Below are positions 1 to 12,483 of a stretch of 64,000 nucleotides of DNA, in pieces. The stretch is from Chara braunii (lineage: Eukaryota > Streptophyta > Charophyceae > Charales > Characeae). The stretch's first letter is position 1. The number at the start of each line of letters is the position of its first letter. The stretch covers positions 292,004 through 356,003 of the forward strand of contig BFEA01000550.1 in NCBI GenBank assembly GCA_003427395.1, in the 5' to 3' direction. The notes beneath the pieces are model-generated. The model ran no database searches. It worked only from the letters and a program-made list of their open reading frames with translations, and was not told the origin of the DNA. The position numbers and the translations under genes were made by a program.

Positions 1-2050
1 TAAGTAAATCCCAAAAATCCCGAAGTGTATTTCGGTAACGAAACACCGAATACATATCAGGATATAACATAGAAACGAGACTAAGTAAATCCCAACAATC
101 CCGAAGTGTATTTCGATAACGAAACACCGAATACATGTCGGGATATTATATAGAAACAAGAATAAGTAAATCCCAAAAATCCCGAAGTGTATTTCGGTAA
201 CGAAANTTTCGATAACGAAACACCGAATACATGTCGGGATATTATATAGAAACAAGAATAAGTAAATCCCAAAAATCCCGAAGTGTATTTCGGTAACGAA
301 ATCCCGAATACACGTCGGGATATAATATGCTAAATCAACCAAAACGACTAAGTAAATCCCGGAAATCCCGAAGCGTGTTTCGGTAACGAATTACCAAATA
401 CACGTCGGGATATAATATGCTAGATCAACCAAAATGACTAAGTGAAATCCCGAAAATCCTGAAGTGTATTTCGGTGCCGAAACACCGAATACACATCGGG
501 ATATAATATGCTAGATCAAACAAAATGACTAAGTAAAATCCAAAAAATCCCGAAGTGTATTTCGGTAACGAAACACCAAATACACGCCGGGATATAATAT
601 GCTAGATCACAAAATGACTAAGTAAAATCCCAAAAATCCCAAAGTGTATTTCGGTAACGAAACACCGAATACATGTCGGGGTCCTATATGCTAGATCAAG
701 CAAAATGACTAAGTGAAATCTCAAAAACTTCGAAGTGTATTTCGGTAACGAAACACCAAATACACATTGGGATATAATATAGAAACGAGACTAGATAAAA
801 TCCCAAAAATCCCGAAGTGTATTTCGGTAACGAAACACCGAATGCAAGATCAAGCAAAATTACTAAGTAAGATCCCGAGAATCGCGAAGTGTATTTCGGT
901 AACGAAACACCGAATACACGTCGGGATATAATATGCTGGATTCAACAAAATGACTAAGTAAAATCCTGAAAATCCCGAGGTGTATTTCAGCAACGAAACA
1001 CCGAGTACACGTCGGGATATAATATGCTAAATCAAGCAAAATGACTAAGTAAAATCCCGAATATCCCGAAGTGTCGGTAACGAAACATCGAATACACGTC
1101 AGGATATAATATGCCAGATCAAGCAAAATAACTAAGTTAATCCTGAAAGTCCCGAAGTGTATTTCGGTAACGAAACAGCAAATACACGTCGGAATATAAT
1201 ATAGAAACGAGACTAAGTAAAATTCTTAAAATCCCGAATTGCATTTCGGCAACGAAATCCCGAATACACGTCAGGATATAATATGATAGATCAAGCAAAA
1301 TAACTAAGTAAGATCCCGAAAATCCCGAAGTGTATTTCGGTAACGAAACACCGAACACACATTGGGATATAATATGCTATATGAAAAACAAATAACTAAG
1401 TAAAATTCTAAAAATCCCGAAGTGTATTTCGGTATCGAAACACCGAATACACGTCAGGATATAATATGCTAGATCAAACAAAATGACTAAGTAAAATCTC
1501 AAAAATCCCGAAGTGTATTTCGGTAACGAAACACCGAAGATACATCTGGATATAACATGCTAGATCAAGCAAAATGACTAAGTAAAATCTCGAAAATCCC
1601 GAAGTGAATTTCGATAACAAAACACCGAATTCACGTCGGGGTATAATATGCTAGATCAAGCAAAATGAGGAAGTAAAATCCCAAAAATTCCGAAGTGTAT
1701 TTCGGTACCGAAACACCGAATACACGTCGGGATATAATTTGCTAGATCAAGCAAAATGACTAAGTAAAATCCTGAAAATCTCGAAGTGTATTTCGGTAAT
1801 GAAACACCGAATGCGTGTCGGGATATAATATGTCAGATCAAGCAAAATCACTAAGTAAAATCTCAAAAATCCCGAAGTGTATTTCGGTAACGAAACACCG
1901 AATACACGTCGGAATATAATAAGTTAGATCAAGCAAAATGACTAAGTAAAATCCCGAAAATCCCGAAGTGTATTTCGGTAACGAAACACCGAATACACGT
2001 CGGGATATAATATGCTAGATCAAGCAAAATTACTAAGTAAATCCTCAAGT
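1..2050. repeat. ~91 bp satellite array with internal dyad
   Basis: About 22 head-to-tail copies of a unit of roughly 84-92 bp run from the left edge of the window to about 2050, so the array continues outside. A typical unit has the order TAAGTAAAATCCC, then CCCGAAGTGTATTTCGG, a TAACGAAACA spacer, CCGAATACACGTCGGG, then ATATAATATGCTAGATCAAG. The two middle blocks are near-perfect inverted complements (about 16 bp with one mismatch and one bulge), so each unit can form a hairpin. Copies differ by scattered substitutions and small indels; some carry ATATAGAAACGAGA in place of ATATGCTAGATCAAG. A single N at 206 marks a probable collapsed unit. No coding function is visible. Confidence 0.95.
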
Positions 2051-4275
2051 GTATTGTCACTTAATGGATGCGTTTGTGTTTGGTATACCATATATAAGAC
2101 TCTTTTCACTATACATTCGGCGGAATATACAGCCTCCATTAACCATCTCTCATTGCACCAATATAACGCCAACGGAGAGTCGTAATATTGAAACAAAGTG
2201 TCAATGAGGGCTCGCTCTCGCCGCCACCAACATATGTATCATGACTCGTCTCCCTTCTTGGTGCTCGGCGCCCAGCGTACTCCCTACGCAGTTACCTTTT
2301 GCCTCCTAGTTGATAATGCAACTGTTGTCAATAGCAGCCAACGAAGTACGTGAAGATGTCGCTCAATGCAGACCTTCGTCAATGTCAGGTACGTGCTCTC
2401 ACACCCTCATCCCCATCTCTCTCTCTGTCTCTCTCACATACGTACACACACAAGCGGGCGTAATAGTGTATATTCTTCATGTTCTAGCTACAAATTCGTT
2501 CGATTTTGCTTATTTACTGATGGGAGTACTGCGAGGCCGCCCTTCGCATTTTCTCCGTATTCTCCTTCGTCTTCCCCTTCTCCTTCTCCTTCTCCTTCTT
2601 CTTCTCCCTTTCCTTCTCCTTCTCCCTCTTCTTTCCCATGCATCCCTTTTTCATACGATCGCCTTCCTTCCTCCGCGCACTTCCTCCTGTCGCATGTCGT
2701 AATGGTATAGACAAGAACAAAAACCGACTTTTCTTACATAGTACAGGATATCGCAGCGGAAGACTAACATACCAGTGATCACACCAATCAACGTTGCAAT
2801 GCAGATCGAACATACTTCCTTACTATTACATGGCGTGAAGGGGCATGGTGCCCCTCACCTAAGAAACACGTCAACCCCGAAGCACACACAGACGAAGGGG
2901 AGGGTGATCGGACAAGGAAGAGGCGAGAGTTGGGAATGTAGTCGACACCATGTCTCCGGTATATCCCCAAATAATCCCTCATCCAATGTCTCAGTCCCAA
3001 TATCGAGTCTGAATCTAAGTATCGTCAAATCCCAAAGTCTCAAATCTCTCTCCCTCTCTCTTAGTCTGTAGATGCTGAGAGGTCAGGTAGCGAGAGGGTG
3101 AGGGAGAGATGGTGGACTTAGAGGAGGAAGAACTCTCCCTCTTTCTCTCTTTCTCTTTCACACACCTACACACATACGTGCATATTCTATTACCCAAGTG
3201 GTACATACTGCCTGATTCGCCCGTTCCTGACAGGGGAGTGGGCAATCTTAGTGACGGAATGACGAGTACAGATACCCAAAGAAGATGGTCATCAGTCAAT
3301 GGAGGAGACCACCGCAACCAAGGTAAATTTTTCTTGTATTGCTCCTTTCCACCCCTTTCTCTCCATGCTTCCTTTCTACCATACCCCTTTTCCCTCTTTT
3401 CTCAATCGCCCTTTTATCGCTCACTCCTCCCTACCGTGTCCGTTTCCCCTTTTCGAGTGTTTGTGCCCCTCACCTTCCGTACTCACTGCCAGGGTTATAG
3501 ACCTGTTATAATAATACTATTATGAAGGAAGTAAAATAATAATATTTATTTAAATAACAATAATAATAATAATAATAATAAATGCCCGACCGTATCAGCG
3601 TGCAAAAAGCAGCTTTGTTCCAATACGACATGAAACGGAGAATCATAACATCTAAACCAATGTCGAAGAAAACTTGCTCTCGCCCCTACCAATCATATGT
3701 ATCATGGCTCTCCAACCCTACCCGGCGCTCGGTACCTAGCCTACTTCCTACAACTACCATCTGCTCACTTACAGACGATGCAACCGTTGACGTCGTCAGC
3801 CAACGAAGTACTTGAAGATGTCTCCCAACGCAGACCATCGCCCACTTCCATGTATGTGCCTTCTCGCCATCATCATCATTCTTCTCTTTCTCTCTCTATC
3901 TCTCGCCTCACACACACATACACACATACTCATTCACTCATTAGTTGTTGTAATGTATATACCCCCATGGTTAGCGATAGATTTATTTGTTTTGGCAACA
4001 CTGATGACTCTATCATGTGAGATCGGCTTGCACACACTCATACACACAAACACGGGTAGCAATGTGTATTCCCGTGTTCTAGTGGTAGATTCATTAGTTT
4101 TCGTTTCCATTTATGTCGCATCGTTAGCCGTGCGATCGGCACATGCATTCCCTCTCTTATACTTACACATATGTAGTGATATTGTAGGCTCCCATGTTTA
4201 ACGGCAGATGCATTCGATCTTACTTATTATATAGATAGAAGCATACGTATATATATATATATATTTATTTATTTA

Positions 4276-4329
<54 letters not shown>

Positions 4330-5240
4330 CATACGTATATATATATAATGTATAAATACATTTTAGGAGTATCCACTATAAAGGGCAAATAGACTTACCT
4401 TAGCTTTATTGCTCGTAGCTCAATCACCGGGAGGTCACAAAATGATCCCTCTCTCGTTCCTCGTCGAGATGTCGCCTCCAGTTGTTTAAGGTGAGCCCTC
4501 GTTCAGCCTTGTCTTTTCTTTCCTTCTTCCTCCTCCTCTTTCCTCTTGCACTTCTTCCTTTCCTCGTTTCTTCTTCCTTCTCCTCTCTCCCTTCTCAGCC
4601 TCGTTTCTCACTCGTTTGGTTTTTCGCCCTCCGTTCCCCACAACCTTCGATTGATCGTCCCCTGTATTGCTCGTGCCAGTCTCAAATCCCGGTCTGTTAT
4701 CTCGCTCATTTGCCAACACTTGGATATGCAGAATCTCACCTGCTCAATGAGTTGGTCAATGTAAGGTAAGTCGCATTTTTTCTTCGTCTGTCTCCTCCCC
4801 CTTTTCTTCCTCTTCTCCTTTCTCGTCCTCTCCTTCTTCTCCTCCTTCCTGCCTTTCCCTTACTTGAGTCCGATGTTACCCTGTCATCGCGAATTCCTGC
4901 TCTCTTCCCACGCTCTCGCATTTGCCCTCTAGCCCTCGCTCTTAGTTTTATGTCGTATGTTCGTCGTTGCTCTGCTTGCGCTCGAGTTCGCAGTCGGATG
5001 CTCGCTACTAGCGCACCAATTATGTGCTCGCTGGCCGCGCGTTCGATGAATGCCCACTCTTGTTCTCGAGCGCGTGCTTGCTAATGCCCACGCTTGTTGC
5101 TGCTTGACCGCTATCCTCCCTCACTGGCCTGGTCTCGCGCTGACCGCGATCTACCCCCCTCCCTACTTCCTTTATCGGGCTAACCGTGCCATTTTGCGGT
5201 TGCACCTACCTCGGCATCCGGGCAGGTGCATGTAGGTTCG
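2051..5240. other. Low-complexity intergenic DNA with diverged segmental repeats
   Basis: I see no recognisable protein. A TATA-like ccatatataa lies at 2085-2095. The segment around 2228-2550 is a diverged copy of about 3690-3900; both contain the words CAACGAAGTAC and GAAGATGTC followed by a splice-donor-like site and a CT-rich tract. Donor-like sites occur at about 2391, 3322, 4490 and 4764, each followed by pyrimidine-rich DNA, which could mean short non-coding exons or a repeated module. Pyrimidine-rich stretches (2560-2650, 4510-4620, 4790-4870) make spurious Ser/Pro/Leu-rich open frames. Confidence 0.5.
4236..4332. repeat. TA/TTTA microsatellite
   Basis: Alternating TA runs flank a TTTA-repeat block. 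This is simple sequence without coding content. Confidence 0.9.
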
Positions 5241-7189
5241 TCACAACTGTAAGTCGTTCCCCCCCCCCCCTTTTTTGGTTCTATCCATAGTGGCATTCCG
5301 ACATCTCGCCCACAGGAGAAGAAAAACAAATTGTCTAACTATAACTACCTTAGTGTGCCCTGAACGACCAACTATCAGCTCCTGCTGCAACAGAAGTCTC
5401 TATTCTCATTTCCCTTATCTACTCCTAGTACTAAGGTCACGGGTTCAAGCCCCGATTGTCCAAACACGGGGCGAAATCGTAGTCGCATCCTTTGCAAAAA
5501 AAAAGGAGCTAGCTTAGGGTCAGCCTGGTTTGATCCCTAAGTCTATCGTTTAATAGTCTACCTTGAAACCTACTGAGCTAACTCCCACTTCGGAAGGAAG
5601 GGGAGCAACTTTATCCTATATAGAGCTTCGGCCCAACCCTACTAGCTTCCGAGCTTATTTCTAAATTTGTGATCATGCGCACGCTTGCGGGTCTGCGCGC
5701 TACGTCTAGGTACTGGTCGGCTCCAGTGTGTCTTGTGACTTGCACGAATACTTGGTCGGTCCGCAGGCCCGAAGGGCCGGTGTTTAGTTGTGGCCGCAAT
5801 ACTAAGGTCGCGGCGGGGAAAACACTTACGTGACGGCAAGGTTGGTCCCACATTAAGTAATAAGTGGATGTGCCTGGATATTTGAGGCCGAGCAAAACTG
5901 ACATTTTGCATGGCGTAGATGTTTTCTGACATAACAGTAACAATAACTTATTCAATCTCTCGACCTTCCTGGTCGAAGAGTATTAATATCGACCCTAACC
6001 ATTACAGCGCGCGTCATAATAACACGCGCGCATAATCTCAAAATTTTCTCATTCAGTTGCCCCGATCCCAATGGTCGAGGAAACGCGTGCACTTCTAAGT
6101 TTTGACTCACTCCATCATAATGGTCAGCTCAGTCGATCTGAAGATTGTAAAATCATGACCAAATACCCTTGTAAGGGTATTTGGTCCGACAGTATCTCAG
6201 ACCCCATTAAGCGACGTCCCTGTCGCCTGGAGAACTATATGCAAACAAAAGGTATTTTCCGACAAGCAAATTGTCAAATCCGAATCCTGGAATGAAATGT
6301 GGTTCAGGGTAGACGTCGTCACCTCACTTTTCATTATTACTGCCGGGATTTTAACCCGGGTCTCCCACATTACAAAATAAATTCAATGACTTGAAGTGAG
6401 AATACTTGATCCGTACTACAACATATGAAATAGTTAAGTATGACAACGCTCCTTTCCTTCCCCACACCCTTAGACTTTGGCCCAGGTATCCGTTGGTCAT
6501 TTCTCAGGGTCGAAGTCCGCACGAGAACTCAACCTTTCAAAACGCGGATCCTAACCGAGACCTTATGTGTTCAACTCTTGATACCATGGTCCAAAGTTGC
6601 CTGTTGTCATGCCCGAAGCCTAATACAGGAGGACAACGGTCTCCATCCTGACCCACCACGGTCCTGCTGATCAGGCCGGAGATGTGGCCCACCGCATTGT
6701 TGCTTATCGGTCGTTACCCTCGTTGGTTGTGCAACGATGGGTTATTCACCCTATCTTTCAAAATATATTCACAATTTTCAAGACTAATCTCGGCCCCTCC
6801 GACTCCCACCTGAATAACTTCCTTAACTGGGGTGGCCATCCCCTCTAGTCTCTCTTGTAGGCCATAGTCGGAGGGTCCGCTGCCAGGTTATGCTAGGTCA
6901 GCAGCCCACGCTGGGAGTTACGTTCCAACGATGTCAAATTTTCACCATAGTCTTGGTATTTTAATGCCCTCAGGTTAACCCTTGAGATGGATGAACGATG
7001 CTTCTTTCAACATAAACCAAATAAATAAGATTTTCAAACCACTGAGTTATCGTCAGGTTGCCACTCAGGGTTGTGCCCTCCAAGTCTTTGACCTTAGCTC
7101 AGTGAGGCACGCACCTAGGGGTCATTGATATATACACAAAATCAAATGTATGAATTGAAATCGAACTTATTGACTCTTTGCTTGTCTGA
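5241..7189. other. Intergenic DNA with SINE-like B boxes and a hairpin
   Basis: No protein is recognised. A polymerase III B-box-like GGGTTCAAGCCCCGA at about 5449-5463, followed downstream by an A-run, suggests a tRNA-derived SINE fragment on the plus strand. A second B-box-like word, GGGTTAAAATCCCGG, is read on the minus strand near 6345-6360. The rest holds short unremarkable sequence and the perfect hairpin listed separately at 6157-6186. Confidence 0.4.
6157..6186. repeat. Perfect 14 bp hairpin, 2-nt loop
   Basis: The left arm GACCAAATACCCTT pairs perfectly with AAGGGTATTTGGTC across a GT loop. The central 18 bp (ATACCCTTGTAAGGGTAT) recurs at 19306-19323 inside a different hairpin whose outer arms differ but still pair. 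In both places the sequence CCGACA follows closely. Confidence 0.9.
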
Positions 7190-7506
7190 TCCATTCAAAA
7201 ACAGATATCTCATTCAAAGTCATTTTGCAACAATATTTACCCCATGAGAGGTATTCGCCCATACCATGGAATTTCAACCATACACATGTAATCAATTCAC
7301 CATTAGATCATTCAACCCTTGGTCGATTCCCAATTCATATACTGACCCACCCATCCCTTTACCACCATTCTCAGACCCTTGAGGATCTAAACAGTGATAG
7401 ACGAAGGGAGGTATTTATCCACAAAAGAAAACTGAAAATCATGGACAAGGATATGCTCACACTGTGAAAAGTGTTTGTGGTCAACAACTCAATTGCCCCC
7501 TTTCTG

Positions 7507-7548
<42 letters not shown>

Positions 7549-7907
7549 AAAAAAATACAGGTATGATATAATTAAGTCACATATATGACTCATCCATCCA
7601 AAAACAGATATCCCATTCAAAGTCATTTTGCAACAATATTTACCCCATGAGAGGTATTCGCCCATACCATGGCATTTCAGCCATACACATAATCAATTCA
7701 GCATCAGATCATTCAACCCTTGGTCGATTCCCAATTCATATACTGACCCACCCATCCCTCTACCACCATTCTCAGACCCTTGAGGATCTAAATAGTGATA
7801 GACGAAGAGAGGTATTTATCCACAAAAGAAAACTGAAAATCATGGACAAGGATACACTCACATTAAGAAAAGTGTTTGTGGACACCAACTCAATTGCCCC
7901 CTTTCTG

Positions 7908-7950
<43 letters not shown>

Positions 7951-7989
7951 AATACAGGTATGATATAATTAAGTCACATATGTGACTCA
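7190..7989. repeat. ~395 bp tandem duplication with AT microsatellites
   Basis: Two copies (about 7190-7587 and 7588-7989) share nearly the whole sequence, from CCATTCAAAAACAGATATC through GTTTGTGG to TTCTGATCATATATAT. Each contains an (AT)n tract (7508-7544 and 7912-7944) followed by a short A-run and CAGGTATGATATAATTAAG. Both copies translate into similar short peptides, but there is no recognised protein; this looks like a recent tandem duplication of intergenic DNA. Confidence 0.9.
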
Positions 7990-8173
7990 TCCTACTCATC
8001 CTCATCTCACTCCCTTAGTGTTTATACATTTGTCCTTCATACTTTCTCCTACTTCCATGTTTCCACCCCTACCAAATCCTAGAAAATCTGCCCCTTTTAT
8101 ACCGCATCCCACTCACTCATTCATTCTCCCTGCCTTTATCAAGGTGCCTTAACTCATCAAATCCTAATTTTTC

Positions 8174-10030
8174 CTACTCTAAGAAAGTGATTGTCAGCCC
8201 CAGTATCCTATGGAGCTCTACCCTGCCACCCTCAGGAGTCCTGGGGATTATCTGTCCATTGTTGGCTACTAGCCTCCCCTTGGAGTCAAACCTGGCCATC
8301 CCTTTCCTAATGTACTCGGCCAATATAGTACAACCATCCCTGAAGTGTCCTTCTTTCGTGCAGAAGAAGCACCCACTTCTGACTTTGTTATATCTGGTTC
8401 TTTTGATTAGAGGTCGATTTGAAGTCCCTGTCTGACTTTCAGCCCCTTCTGAGAATTCCACTCAAGGTTGTTCATTCCTCTTGATGCCTCTTTGTTCTGA
8501 CAAAACCAGGTATTCACTCTTACCTTCCTTTGAGGCAGGAGACCCTTCAACCCTTTTCTTTTCTCGTGGCTCTTTGCTGGTTAGTTCTTTTTTTCCATCC
8601 TCCGTCTGCTCATTCATTCTTCCTTCCTCTTCTTTTGACTGAGGTGCCTTCCTTTCTCCTTCTGCCATCCTGATTTCAAACCCCTCCTCATTCTTTCATT
8701 CCACTACTCTCGTGGTCTCCTCCCCTTTCTCTTGGCTCAACTTGAGTTCTTGCATCCCTCTCAGCATTTCCTCCCATTTTTTTTCCCATACCTGACTCAT
8801 CTTCTTCATTTCAGCAATCTCTTGATCCAGGTTCTGTCCCTGCACACTGACCTCTGAGCACAAACTTTCCACCTTTTTTTCCACCTTCTTCCTCTCTGTC
8901 ACTTCATCTTCCAATTCCTTGTTTTTCTGGGTCAGCGAAATCTACAAAGCACTTACTTGTTTTTGTAGCTCTTCCTTCCCCTTCTTCAAATCCTTCACTT
9001 TCTTTCTCATCCCTTCCAAATCCTCTGTTAATCTAGTCACTTGGGCATCCATTTCCTCTTCCTTCTTCCTTAGTCTGATCATCTCTTTCAGAAGCCCAGG
9101 GATATAGTCCAAGAATTATTGGTTAATGAGCTCAGTGTTTTCCTTGAGCTCTGCTTGAAGCCGTTTTCCTACTGCCTTCATGTCCTCTCCAATTTCTTTC
9201 TCATTCGCCCCCTTCTCCATCTCACCCAATTTCCTCGCAACCTCAACATATTCTTCGAAGAGCCTTGTGCACTTTTCATCCAACATTTCATGCAACCCCA
9301 TCAACTTTTGCAAGTTAGTGGAATGTTTAGAGCTTACCACCAGCTCTGAGATCAGCAACCTCTCAAACCTTACATCCGAAGAGGAGTTCCCATGCAGATC
9401 ATCATCTTGCATCATTTTGATCATATAGCACCTTCATCCTTTCTTCTTCTTCTTCTCTCTCTGAGCTCTCTCTTCTTTACTTATCTGCCCTTCTTTTGCT
9501 TCCCCTTTTTGCTGAGATGAACTTTCATACTCCACCTTTCTCTCCTCCACCTTTTCCCCTTCTATTGCCTTATCCTTTCTTGCTATCTCTCCTTTCTCAC
9601 TTCTTTCCACCTCCACTCCTTTCCTTTCAACCTCAACTGATCTTATTTCTTCAATCCTTTCCTCCCTTGGCGCCCCATTCACTTCCTGACCTCTTTCTCT
9701 TTTTACTGCCGCCTCCCTTTCTTCCTTCTCTCCTTTCCCTGCCTGGTCAGATCCTCTGTTTCTGTCCCTGGGAAAAGTTATTGGTTTGCTTCTCAAGTTC
9801 CTCAAGGGCACATCCTCTTCCTCTCCTTCCACCTGTGTCTTTCTCTGCAGCTCTTCCACCTCCCTTTCAATCCACAATCCCTTTTCTTGCAGTCTTTCCT
9901 TTCTTGTTTGGTCTTGCCGTATCTGGGTATATGTCATCTGCAACTTTACTAGTATACCCTCCCAAGTGCGAGCTCCCTCCACAACTTTTTTCACCTCCTT
10001 CCTCTCACTCTTTTTTGTTCTCTCTATCAA
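8174..10030 (-). pseudogene. Degenerate retroelement gag-like ORF (coiled coil plus CCHC knuckle)
   Basis: One minus-strand reading frame of about 618 codons runs through this interval without a frameshift but with five internal stop codons. The order is a charged Glu/Lys/Arg-rich N-terminal half, several coiled-coil stretches, then a zinc knuckle CFFCTKEGHFRDGC (C-x2-C-x4-H-x4-C) near the C-terminus, followed by a conserved-looking segment with GRLVANNGQIIPRTPEGG. This plan matches Ty3-type gag proteins and resembles the coiled-coil gag of the Ty3 element at 56-58 kb, though the two are not close copies. The internal stops (two TAA/TAG, three TGA) each lie one C-to-T change from Gln or Arg codons, which suggests deamination decay. 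I saw no pol sequence downstream and no convincing LTRs. Confidence 0.65.
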
Positions 10031-12450
10031 CCTCTTTCTCTTTTCCTCGTCATTTCAAGCACCCCTTTCTGCCGATAGTTGTAGGTTGTCGACAAACTCA
10101 TCCAAGGTTGTCGACAACCATTCCTGGAGAGGGTAAATAGTTGTCGTGGCACTTCTTCAACACCAGCGAGTCACAGTATCAGCTCAGACTGTGGTGTCGA
10201 GTGCATCGGTCCCACACGGGGACCCTCCTGGCCGCGTCACGCAGGATTTGGCAGGACTTGTCGCGGAGAGCGTTTCGCCGCTCTGGCCGAGTGTGTCAGT
10301 CGTACCTCTCGCGAGCCCCTACCACAGGACAGGGTCAAGCGAGGCACCGCTCACCTCCCACCTTCGGGAGCTGTCATCATCCTTTAGGTGGGCGTATCCC
10401 CGCCGAGCTACTGAACCACATGCGAAGGTTTTTCGTATACAATCGCAGAGGTGGCCCAACCGAGGGTGTTTCTCGTTCGTTGTAACATAGGGGGTACGCG
10501 CGGTCAACGCCCAAAATCAAACCCGCACGCGAATCGACGCACTGGGGGGCTGAGGTCCCAAACGCGACTCGTCGTCGGTCGACTAGGACCCATCACACTC
10601 ATCACGCGTTACACCACAACACTCACACACATGGAAGGACACAAAACAAATAACACAACAATACAACAACACAACAACACTCTTAGTTCCTTCAGTATCC
10701 GACCCATAACCTTCTGAAGCGAGAGTCAGATAGGCATCGCGCGTGAACTTAGTATAAAAAGTTGGGCAGATGCATGACCTTCTCATATCGACCAGTCATG
10801 TGTGCATATGCGAGCACTCACACTGATGGGGTACTATGTAGTACCCGTAACCCCACGACCCTTAATAATATCGAGGGTTATGCTCGACACTCAAGTGTCG
10901 GGTGACAAGCGCTTTGAGGGGTTAACCTCTCGACGTTAGACAACCGCCAAGTGCGGTTGGAGACCACACCCTCTTCTGCACCCTGTGGAGAGGGGTTGAG
11001 TAGACAGCTTCAGGGTTGTCGTGGCGGCCGAGCTCTTGGTTATCGCACCATGCAACATCAGCGGAGGTATGTGCAGAGATCAAGGGGTTTGACTTTGACG
11101 GCTACCACGGACTACAACGTCCAACCATACTAATTATAAAAAGCAGGAGCTAAAAAAAGGATCTCTCTTTTCTTTCGGTGCATAACTTATTTAATCAATG
11201 TGCGCGACCTCAATGGGTCGTGGGGGCACAAAAAAATATGATATAAAATTTATGAGATAGGAGACGATCACTCTCACAATCACAGTGCAACTTTCTTCAA
11301 AAGTATATATATATATAATCATTGACAAAATCAAGTCTGGATTCAACTCACAAAACATACATGCAATCACATCAAAGATTCACATCAACAGAGCACACAC
11401 TACACGGGGTCAACTTCAACCATTCTCTGCGCTCACACCCCTTTGCCTTATCCACACAAACCCCAACCTTTGTCCAACCTCCCAAAATAAAACACTCAGT
11501 CTTTTTTAAATGGTCATTCAATGAAGTCCGGGTAAAAACCCAAAATATTTTTTTCAAACCATAGGGACTAAGGCTTTTAGGTTGAGGAGCGAGAATGAAT
11601 TAGATTTGAGCCGGAAACCAACCTGTTATCAAAAGATAACAGAATAGTGATCCTTTGAAGGATCAGGCTAAACGAATCGAGCCTTCAAGCAAAATACGAA
11701 AACCTGCATCACAGTACAGGCCAAAGAGAACCACGACTATGTTCATGCCAAAAGGAGAATACTTCCCAATTCATAACCTAACTCCTCTACTAATCTCATT
11801 GTTAGCTCTCCTTATCAATACCAAGTCACTGAGCATCTCCCCTATTCAAGGTGGATTTGTCAAATATCTCCTAACTATAAATATTCTAACTCCTCAGATT
11901 CTACGAAAGTTCGGCAGCGTTTCCCGTAGGAAGAGTGCCTTCGCAGAATTCCTATTAATCCGGAAATGACTAACTCTTTCAAATTTGCAAAAATTTCGAC
12001 AGCGCTTCCCGTAGGAAAAGGAGGCTGTCAAGATTTATACAAAGCTGAAAACAGAAAGACAAAGCAAAGTTATACTTGAGACTAACTTCTGACACTTGCC
12101 TGATAGTTAGGATTGAAGATAGTTTACACGTTCCTCTTTCAGAAGATGGTATCATGAGCTATCGTCAATTTTAACTTCAGGTAAGGTCAGTCCTATCTCT
12201 ATCCCAAGCTCTCCCTCCCATCATCCATTTCATCTACCTACGGCTCCAGCACTTGGGGAGCATCTAAACAGTTAGCCTATCGAAAGGACGCCCCAGAGCG
12301 AGAGCCCATAAGTATGCATAAACAAACATCTCTCACAATCCCACATCAGTTTGACCCAAGTAGTTCGTTACATCTCTCAGTTCCTTTCCCTTTTAAGTCC
12401 CCCTTTCCTATGGCATATGGTCAGACTCACCCTAATTAAAGAGTATGTCT
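10031..12450. other. Intergenic DNA rich in short-loop hairpins
   Basis: No protein is recognised. Short inverted repeats are frequent: CGACACT-CA-AGTGTCG at 10885-10900, CTGTTATC-AAAA-GATAACAG at 11623-11642, TGATCCTT-TG-AAGGATCA at 11648-11665, and two hairpins that share TTCCCGTAGGAA (11913-11939 and 11998-12029). The rest is unremarkable sequence with an ACAACA-rich stretch near 10650-10680. Confidence 0.55.
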
Positions 12451-12483
12451 GGCCTACCTAAATAACAGACAAGGTACGTACAT

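Noticed and set aside
1-2050. CRISPR-like array
   Set aside because: The ~91 bp units are repeated throughout, with no unique spacers and no cas genes; the genome is eukaryotic.
8174-10030. Reassigned stop codons (UAR = Gln, as in some ulvophyte algae)
   Set aside because: In-frame TGA is as common as TAA/TAG in the same frame, and the hAT, Ty3 and Helitron remnants show frameshifts too; decay explains all.
9496-10140. Plus-strand Pro/Leu/Ser-rich protein
   Set aside because: It is the reverse strand of the Glu/Lys-rich gag-like coiled coil.
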